Part shown: piece by piece, positions 5,438 through 10,352 of the stretch
Layout: each line of letters starts with the position of its first letter
How positions within the stretch are numbered: the first letter of the stretch is position 1
Source of the DNA: Bacillota bacterium
Lineage (GTDB): Bacteria; Bacillota; Clostridia; Lachnospirales; Lachnospiraceae
Direction: 5' to 3'
DNA: 10,352 nucleotides
Assembly (NCBI GenBank): GCA_023409535.1
Contig: JAEYGZ010000025.1
Span: forward strand, 1-10,352
The notes under the pieces: generated by a model
The model's database searches: none
Seen by the model: only the letters and a program-made list of their open reading frames with translations
What the model was told of the DNA's origin: nothing
Translations under genes and position numbers: made by a program

Positions 5438-6541
5438 TTAACGAATAATCATGTCGTCACGATGCACGGCAACCGGGCCATACTCGTAACCCAGAATGGC
5501 GTCGATCTGCTGCGAGTGGTGACCCGCAATACGGCGCAGGGCATCGCTGTTGTAGCGGCTTACGCCGTGAGCGATGTCGCGACCTTCAAGGTTACGGATA
5601 CGGATCACTTCACCACGGGAGAAGTTGCCTGTCACGTTTTTAATTCCTTTAGGAAGCAATGAACTCCCTCTTTCCAGAATCGCCGCGGTCGCCCCTTCAT
5701 CCACGGTCAGTTCACCTGCCGGAGGCGCGCCGAAAATCCAGCGTTTGCGGTTTTCCAGCGGGGATTCCTGGGCGTGGAAGCGCGTGCCGACGGAAATGCC
5801 TTCCATCACGTCGCCAATGACGCCAGGACGGCTGCCCGCCGCAATAATGGTGTCGATCCCGGCGCGGCAGGCCACATCCGCCGCCTGCAGTTTAGTGCCC
5901 ATGCCGCCCGTTCCCAGGCCAGAGACGCTGTCGCCGGCGATGGCGCGCAGCGCATCGTCAATGCCGTGTACATCGGTAATCAGTTCAGCTTCCGGGTTGG
6001 AGCGCGGGTCTGCGGTAAACAGCCCCTGCTGGTCGGTCAGGAGCAAGAGCTTGTCGGCACCGGCCAGGATCGCCGCCAGCGCAGAGAGGTTATCGTTATC
6101 ACCCACTTTGATTTCAGCGGTAGCCACGGCGTCGTTTTCGTTAATCACCGGGACGATATTGTTGTCCAGCAGCGCGCGCAGCGTATCGCGGGCGTTCAGG
6201 AAGCGTTCTCTGTCTTCCATATCCGCGCGCGTCAGCAGCATCTGCCCGACGTGAATGCCATAGATTGAGAACAACTGTTCCCAGAGTTGAATGAGTCGGC
6301 TTTGTCCCACGGCGGCCAGCAGCTGTTTAGAGGCGATCGTCGCGGGGAGTTCGGGGTAACCCAGATGTTCACGCCCGGCGGCAATCGCCCCGGAGGTCAC
6401 AATAACAATACGATGCCCTGCGGCATGCAGCTTAGCGCACTGACGTACAAGCTCAACAATGTGGGCGCGATTTAGGCGGCGCGATCCGCCTGTTAAAACA
6501 CTGGTACCGAGTTTTACCACCAGCGTCTGGCTGTCACTCAT
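5438..6541 (-). CDS. proB: Glutamate 5-kinase
   Basis: ProB phosphorylates L-glutamate with ATP to glutamyl-5-phosphate, the committed and proline-inhibited step of proline synthesis. The protein is 367 aa, as in E. coli. The amino-acid-kinase domain (about 1-255) shows VVKLGTSVL with Lys10, Ser50 in VTSGAIAAG, NEND with Asp137, GDND with Asn149, TD at 169-170 and GTGGMGTK (210-217). A PUA domain fills the C-terminus from about 276. Asp107 and Glu143, positions where changes relieve proline inhibition in E. coli, keep the wild-type residues, so feedback control is probably normal. It is first in the proBA operon; its promoter must lie in the region shared with divergent phoE. Confidence 0.97.
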   Translation of the reverse strand: MSDSQTLVVKLGTSVLTGGSRRLNRAHIVELVRQCAKLHAAGHRIVIVTSGAIAAGREHLGYPELPATIASKQLLAAVGQSRLIQLWEQLFSIYGIHVGQMLLTRADMEDRERFLNARDTLRALLDNNIVPVINENDAVATAEIKVGDNDNLSALAAILAGADKLLLLTDQQGLFTADPRSNPEAELITDVHGIDDALRAIAGDSVSGLGTGGMGTKLQAADVACRAGIDTIIAAGSRPGVIGDVMEGISVGTRFHAQESPLENRKRWIFGAPPAGELTVDEGATAAILERGSSLLPKGIKNVTGNFSRGEVIRIRNLEGRDIAHGVSRYNSDALRRIAGHHSQQIDAILGYEYGPVAVHRDDMIIR

Positions 6542-6845
6542 GATTCTCTGCCGTTCAACGATAAGGGAAAGTGATGTCGAACGAACGTTTTAACAGGTGT
6601 CAGGCCCGTTGCCAACTGCCATAGCACATCGCGAAACACTTTGTTGCGCGGGATCAGGAAGCGTAGCGGCGGATTTTGACAATTTTATTACCGAAATAAT
6701 AAATCACAGTTTTTTAAAATTAATCTTAATTTGTCATAAAAGTTTCATTCCGTAACGTTAAAACCCTTTCTGTTTTTTCACGGGACTTAAGCATGAGCTT
6801 ATCGTCCAGCGAATTTTTAAGCGCGTTTATAAGACAGGATCGAAA
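6542..6845. promoter_or_regulatory. Divergent proBA / phoE control region
   Basis: This 304-bp spacer has no gene. The phoE-side half is strongly AT-rich and carries the Pho box (6731-6748). A TTGACA at 6676-6681 on the plus strand has only a poor -10 at 17 bp. On the minus strand TAAAAT (complement of 6682-6687) is a plausible proB -10 with a weak -35 (CTGTGA, complement of 6704-6709), leaving a leader of about 135 nt before proB. I cannot fix the proB start from sequence alone. Confidence 0.5.
6731..6748 (+). promoter_or_regulatory. Pho box of phoE
   Basis: TTGTCATAAAAGTTTCAT resembles the PhoB site consensus CTGTCATAAAACTGTCAT, matching at 15 of 18 positions with two direct TGTCAT-like repeats 11 bp apart. 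A -10-like GTTAAA follows at 6757-6762. This predicts PhoB-activated transcription of phoE under phosphate limitation. Confidence 0.8.
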
Positions 6846-7898
6846 ATGAAAAAGAGCACTCTGGCATTAATGGTTATGGGCGTTGTGGCTTCCGCATCTG
6901 TTCACGCTGCCGAAGTTTATAATAAAAACGGCAACAAACTGGACGTGTACGGCAAAGTTAAAGCAATGCACTACATCAGCGATGACGATTCAAAAGATGG
7001 TGACCAGACATACGTGCGTTTCGGTTTTAAAGGTGAAACTCAGATTAACGATCAGCTGACGGGCTATGGCCGTTGGGAAGCGGAATTTGCAGGCAACAAA
7101 GCAGAGAGCGATTCCACTCAGAAAACGCGTCTGGCATTCGCCGGTCTGAAGCTGAAAGACTTTGGTTCTCTGGATTACGGTCGTAACCTGGGCGCGCTGT
7201 ATGACGTGGAAGCGTGGACCGATATGTTCCCTGAGTTTGGCGGCGACTCTTCCGCGCAGACCGATAACTTCATGACCAAGCGTGCAAGCGGTCTTGCCAC
7301 TTACCGTAACACCGACTTCTTTGGCGCAGTTGATGGTCTGGATATGACCCTGCAATATCAGGGTAAAAACGAAAACCGCGACGTCAAAAAACAGAACGGT
7401 GACGGTTTTGGTACGTCTCTGACCTATGACTTTGGCGGCAGCGATTTCGCGGTAAGCGGCGCGTACACCAACTCTGACCGTACCAACGCGCAGAACCTGC
7501 TGACCCGCGGCGAAGGCAAAAAAGCCGAAGCCTGGGCAACCGGTCTGAAATATGATGCGAACGATATCTACCTGGCGGCGATGTACTCCGAAACCCGCAA
7601 TATGACCCCAATTTCGGGCGGCTTTGCCAATAAAGCGCAGAACTTTGAAGTGGTCGCACAATATCAGTTCGATTTCGGTCTGCGTCCATCCCTGGGTTAT
7701 GTCCAGTCTAAAGGCAAGGATATCGAAGGTATTGGCGATGAAGATCTGGTGAAATATATCGACGTCGGCGCGACCTATTATTTCAACAAAAATATGTCCG
7801 CGTTTGTTGATTATAAAATCAACCAGATTGATGACGATAACAAACTGGGCGTGAGCAGCGATGATATCGTTGCCCTGGGTATGACCTACCAGTTCTGA
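6846..7898 (+). CDS. phoE: Outer membrane phosphoporin PhoE
   Basis: PhoE is the trimeric 16-strand beta-barrel porin made under phosphate starvation, preferring anions such as phosphate. The precursor is 350 aa, with a 21-residue signal peptide (MKKSTLALMVMGVVASASVHA) before mature AEVYNKNGNKLDVYGK. The constriction loop L3 motif PEFGGD is at 129-134 and FMTKR at 142-146. Lys145 corresponds to Lys125 of mature E. coli PhoE, which gives the anion preference; this protein is one residue shorter before that point. The chain ends in GMTYQF, the terminal-Phe signal for the BAM machinery. AGGA lies 6 nt before the ATG. A Pho box lies upstream and a strong terminator follows 12 bp after the stop. 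Confidence 0.96.
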   Translation: MKKSTLALMVMGVVASASVHAAEVYNKNGNKLDVYGKVKAMHYISDDDSKDGDQTYVRFGFKGETQINDQLTGYGRWEAEFAGNKAESDSTQKTRLAFAGLKLKDFGSLDYGRNLGALYDVEAWTDMFPEFGGDSSAQTDNFMTKRASGLATYRNTDFFGAVDGLDMTLQYQGKNENRDVKKQNGDGFGTSLTYDFGGSDFAVSGAYTNSDRTNAQNLLTRGEGKKAEAWATGLKYDANDIYLAAMYSETRNMTPISGGFANKAQNFEVVAQYQFDFGLRPSLGYVQSKGKDIEGIGDEDLVKYIDVGATYYFNKNMSAFVDYKINQIDDDNKLGVSSDDIVALGMTYQF

Positions 7899-7910
7899 GT
7901 CGGCAGTAAT

Positions 7911-7939
7911 AAAAAAACCGGCATTAAGCCGGTTTTTTT
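7911..7939. terminator. Bidirectional intrinsic terminator between phoE and crl
   Basis: AAAAAAACCGGC and GCCGGTTTTTTT pair perfectly around an ATTAA loop. The T-run on either strand lets it stop transcripts of both phoE and the convergent crl. Confidence 0.92.
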
Positions 7940-7941
7940 GT

Positions 7942-7971
7942 GCCCGGTGGCGCTGCGCTTACCGGGCCTAC
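7942..7971. repeat. REP-like palindrome
   Basis: GCCCGGT (7942-7948) and ACCGGGC (7961-7967) flank GGCGCTGCGCTT and are followed by CTAC. This is the layout of enterobacterial REP/BIME units, here between the convergent phoE and crl genes, their usual extragenic setting. Confidence 0.75.
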
Positions 7972-7999
7972 GGGATCATCACCCGGCATTATTTCATCT

Positions 8000-8401
8000 T
8001 TACGCCGTTAATTTCGCCTTTTCACTGGAAAAATCATCGGCAGGCTCAAGCTTCAGGTCCAGCGTGGCCAGTAAATCGCGCGCCTTGTCGTGGAACTCTT
8101 TCAGGGTATATTCCAGGCGGTCAATCACTTCCTGATCTTTGATGGTGGTGGCCTGCCAGTTGCCGTCTTTATTAAACAGGCCAAACTGGTAGCTATAGGT
8201 AAAACGTTTCTCTTCTGCTTCCATTTCCATCCACCAGCCCCAGAATTCACGTTTTTCGGGTGCAGGCTTCACGTTGACGCATACAGCCAGGCAGTCGAAA
8301 AAAAAGCGATTCTCTTCACACTGCTCTTCTCGAATATACGGGCCAAGAGCCATGAACTTCTTAATCAATCTACTTTTCGGGTGTCCACTCGGTAACGTCA
8401 T
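8000..8401 (-). CDS. crl: Sigma-S assembly factor Crl
   Basis: Crl binds sigma-S (RpoS) and favours formation of its RNA polymerase holoenzyme, raising expression of stationary-phase and curli genes. The frame could start eight codons further up, but MTLPSGHPKSRLIKKF is the family N-terminus. AAGGAG lies 7 nt before that ATG (8399-8401), giving the standard 133 aa. Residues known to matter for sigma-S contact are present: Tyr22, and Arg51, Phe53 and Trp56 in EKREFWGWW. The C-terminal half is more divergent (for example NKDGNWQATTIKDQEVIDRL) but ends in the familiar LKLEPADDF. It follows frsA by 57 bp in the same direction and converges on phoE. Confidence 0.96.
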   Translation of the reverse strand: MTLPSGHPKSRLIKKFMALGPYIREEQCEENRFFFDCLAVCVNVKPAPEKREFWGWWMEMEAEEKRFTYSYQFGLFNKDGNWQATTIKDQEVIDRLEYTLKEFHDKARDLLATLDLKLEPADDFSSEKAKLTA

Positions 8402-8458
8402 TACGATCTCCTTTTGTGAAGCCACTGTTTTACCAAACCATCAAAATTTAGCAATCTC

Positions 8459-9703
8459 TTAACACAATCTCTGGGCGATCCAACGCGTAATCTCTTTTAA
8501 TGCTTTGTCAAAATTCTGATACACCGGGCTGAAGGGAACTTCCAGCAATTTGCCATCCGCAGATGACGATGTGATTAAGCGTGACTCCTCTTCCGGGCTG
8601 AACGGATCGTTTTTCCAGAAGCCGGACAGCATCGGCGTTGGACACCGGCGTCCCAGCAGGCCCTGCGTTTTTAACGAATAGCGATTGAGTTCCACGCGCA
8701 GCGCTTCGTCTGAAGCATCATGCATGCCAAGGCGGCTGGCCAGTACGTCGAGGTACATTTCCGGCACGCTGCCCTGACGGGCAGGATCGCTGAGCAGAGC
8801 GTGAACCACTGGCCCAAGACAGGCTACGGCCTTCAGGCGTGACGCCTCAAGATAGGCCAGACGCACGGCCACGTTCGCCCCAAAGCGGAAACCAAACGCC
8901 GCGACGCGGGTGTGGTCGACCCAGGGAATGTTTTCCAGCGCTTTCAGCGCATGCTGGTGCAGAAGACTGGAATCCTGCGTCAGTTTCCATTTAGAGGAAA
9001 AACCGATAGAGGGCATATCAAGCGTCAGCATCGCGATCCCTTTTGGGGCGAAGTAACGCTCATACAGGCTGTAATAGTCGATTTGCAGCGAATCCAGCCC
9101 ACCGCACATCAGCACGGTCGGAAACGGGCCGTCGCCTTCAGGCATATGCAGGAACCCGGTCACGGGCCCGCCGCCGGGGATGGTGAACTCAAGCTCGCGC
9201 ATCCGGCCCGGCAAGCGTTGGGCAGCCTCTTCATAGGCACGGTTTGCCAGCGCCTGCGCCTGCTCCGCCAGCTCATCCCCTTTTAAGTGCGGATAGGCGG
9301 CAATGGCGTAAAGGTTGGCTGCGTGCAGCCAGTGCTTGCCGCTGAGGGTGGCGTCCTCTTCCTGGCTGGCTTTTTGCTGCCAGAGCATCGCCTGTTTCGA
9401 CCATTCGTAGATCCAGTTGCCGCCGCGGTAACCCACCACCGTATCGTAGAGTTCGCTGTCGGTACGCTCGGCTTCACTCATGACGATACGCGCCTGCACA
9501 TCGAGGATTTCACGCGGATCGATACCGCGCCAGATCCACATCAGGCGGTTAATCATGCGATACCAGTGAGGCACGTTTTTACCGTCTAATGCAGACTGGA
9601 CGGCAGGCTGGTTCCCCGGATTGAAGCGACGCACCAGCGTCGAGGTTTCAGGGTGCTTGAAACGGGGTTTGAAGAGTGTCTCGGTGAGATTCGCCTGCGT
9701 CAT
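8459..9703 (-). CDS. frsA: Fermentation-respiration switch protein FrsA (YafA)
   Basis: FrsA is a cytoplasmic alpha/beta-hydrolase-fold protein that binds unphosphorylated EIIA-Glc and shifts cells toward fermentation; its enzymatic role is disputed. The product is 414 aa, the E. coli length. An N-terminal helical region (1-165) precedes the hydrolase domain, with MCGGLDSLQIDYY (199-211) and the nucleophile-elbow position GFRFG at 271-275. Here the usual Gly-x-Ser-x-Gly serine is Arg273. As I recall this is a family trait, not a local mutation, and argues against a normal esterase mechanism. GGAGG sits 7 nt before the ATG. It is transcribed after gpt but separated from it by a terminator. Confidence 0.95.
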   Translation of the reverse strand: MTQANLTETLFKPRFKHPETSTLVRRFNPGNQPAVQSALDGKNVPHWYRMINRLMWIWRGIDPREILDVQARIVMSEAERTDSELYDTVVGYRGGNWIYEWSKQAMLWQQKASQEEDATLSGKHWLHAANLYAIAAYPHLKGDELAEQAQALANRAYEEAAQRLPGRMRELEFTIPGGGPVTGFLHMPEGDGPFPTVLMCGGLDSLQIDYYSLYERYFAPKGIAMLTLDMPSIGFSSKWKLTQDSSLLHQHALKALENIPWVDHTRVAAFGFRFGANVAVRLAYLEASRLKAVACLGPVVHALLSDPARQGSVPEMYLDVLASRLGMHDASDEALRVELNRYSLKTQGLLGRRCPTPMLSGFWKNDPFSPEEESRLITSSSADGKLLEVPFSPVYQNFDKALKEITRWIAQRLC

Positions 9704-9752
9704 TGCGTTGCCTCCATGGATACGTCATATAGTGTCCATTGTAACGCGTGGC

Positions 9753-9788
9753 AGAATAAAAAGAACAACGCCCGGCATAGCCGGGCGT
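9753..9788 (-). terminator. Intrinsic terminator of gpt
   Basis: ACGCCCGGC (9768-9776) and GCCGGGCGT (9780-9788) form a 9-bp GC-rich stem with a 3-nt loop. On the minus strand it is followed by TTGTTCTTTTTATT, the expected U-rich tail, 20 bp after the gpt stop. Confidence 0.88.
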
Positions 9789-9807
9789 GTAAAGTTACGT
9801 ACGGAAA

Positions 9808-10266
9808 TTAACGGCCGGAAATAGGCGGTACAAAGACCACGCCCATGTCCCATGGCTGTTCAATCCAGGTATCCTGTGGGATATCAATCACGTAATCATC
9901 CACCAGTGGGCGGCCCGCCGGTTTCGCAAAGATGGTGACGAAGTGTGCTTTTGGGTACATTTCGCGGATAGCCACCGCGGTACCGCCGGTATCCACCAGG
10001 TCATCAATAACGATGAAACCTTCACCGTCGCCTTCCGCGCGTTTCAGCACTTTCAGTTCACGCTGGTTGTCGTGGTCATAGCTGGAGATGCAGACGGTAT
10101 CGACATGACGAATACCCAGCTCACGGGCCAGCAGCGCCCCCGGTACCAGACCGCCACGGCTAACGGCAATAATGCCTTTCCACTGTTCAGAAGGCATCAG
10201 ACGCGCGGCCAGTTTGCGTGCGTGGATCTGCAACATGTCCCAGGTGACGACGTATTTTTCGCTCAT
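9808..10266 (-). CDS. gpt: Xanthine-guanine phosphoribosyltransferase
   Basis: Gpt converts guanine, xanthine and, less well, hypoxanthine to their nucleotides using PRPP (purine salvage), loosely associated with the inner membrane. The protein is 152 aa, as in E. coli. The PRPP-binding motif is VIDDLVDTGGTA (86-97), with SRGG at 36-39 and the purine-stacking Trp134 region DTWIEQPWDMGVVF. The start ATG (10264-10266) has only a weak GGGA 8 nt upstream, as in E. coli. A terminator follows the stop. It is complete and ordinary. Confidence 0.97.
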   Translation of the reverse strand: MSEKYVVTWDMLQIHARKLAARLMPSEQWKGIIAVSRGGLVPGALLARELGIRHVDTVCISSYDHDNQRELKVLKRAEGDGEGFIVIDDLVDTGGTAVAIREMYPKAHFVTIFAKPAGRPLVDDYVIDIPQDTWIEQPWDMGVVFVPPISGR

Positions 10267-10332
10267 GTGAAGTGTCCCAGCCTGTTTTTATACGGCTTAA
10301 AAAGTGTTCGAGGGGGAAATAGGTTGCGCGAG

Positions 10333-10338
10333 ATTATA
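10333..10338 (-). promoter_or_regulatory. -10 element of the gpt promoter (promoter cut by window edge)
   Basis: A perfect TATAAT on the minus strand lies about 67 bp upstream of the gpt ATG, in a context matching the E. coli gpt leader as I remember it. The -35 hexamer would fall just beyond the window end. Confidence 0.6.
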
Positions 10339-10352
10339 GAGATCTGACGCAC

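Noticed and set aside
5574..6254. Long open frame of 226 codons on the plus strand opposite proB
   Set aside because: It is antisense to a fully conserved kinase gene, is rich in Ser/Arg/Pro as expected from reverse reading of GC-rich codons, and has no independent support.
6990..7661. 223-codon frame on the minus strand opposite phoE
   Set aside because: It is the reverse shadow of a conserved porin gene, with no ribosome binding site or recognisable domain.
8402..8425. Eight-codon N-terminal extension of crl
   Set aside because: The internal ATG has a well-placed AAGGAG and matches the conserved Crl N-terminus; the extension includes that ribosome binding site.
8881..8895. Loss of the hydrolase nucleophile serine in FrsA (GFRFG)
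   Set aside because: It looks like an inactivating change, but as I recall FrsA proteins generally lack this serine, so it is a family trait.

Overview
The right two thirds of the window is core chromosome of an enterobacterium of the Enterobacter/Lelliottia/Citrobacter type. It has the conserved order gpt, frsA, crl, phoE, proB, proA, thrW seen around the E. coli proBA locus. The proteins are full length and close to the E. coli ones. PhoE is 350 aa and Crl keeps the usual 133 aa. Genus is an inference from overall resemblance; Enterobacter cloacae complex or a near relative is my best guess.

From right to left: gpt (xanthine phosphoribosyltransferase), frsA and crl (the sigma-S assembly factor) are all on the minus strand. 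The phosphate-starvation porin phoE is on the plus strand, with a recognisable Pho box and a strong bidirectional terminator. The proline operon proB-proA and the tRNA-Thr(CGU) gene thrW follow on the minus strand.

The left 4 kb, beyond the 3' end of thrW, is accessory DNA. thrW is a known integration site in this family (CP4-6 in E. coli K-12). A 15-bp exact direct copy of the thrW 3' end lies at 1627-1641 and matches 3988-4002, so bases 1627-4002 look like one att-bounded segment of about 2.36 kb. It holds an AT-rich gene for an uncharacterised protein with a C-terminal PD-(D/E)XK (Mrr-like) nuclease core, its own promoter under a perfect inverted repeat, and a broken remnant of a P2 Ogr / P4 Delta-type zinc-finger late regulator. 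No integrase is present. The simplest reading is the collapsed end of a P2/P4-family prophage or satellite that kept its cargo gene, a likely anti-phage nuclease.

Left of this, 1-1626 is a second accessory stretch. It has the C-terminal 245 residues of a DUF4225-type membrane-hairpin protein on the plus strand. A two-helix membrane protein on the minus strand converges on it and overlaps it by 4 bp, a layout like that of pore-forming colicins and their immunity genes. A weak small ORF sits just upstream of the membrane protein gene. About 375 bp after that has no recognisable gene.
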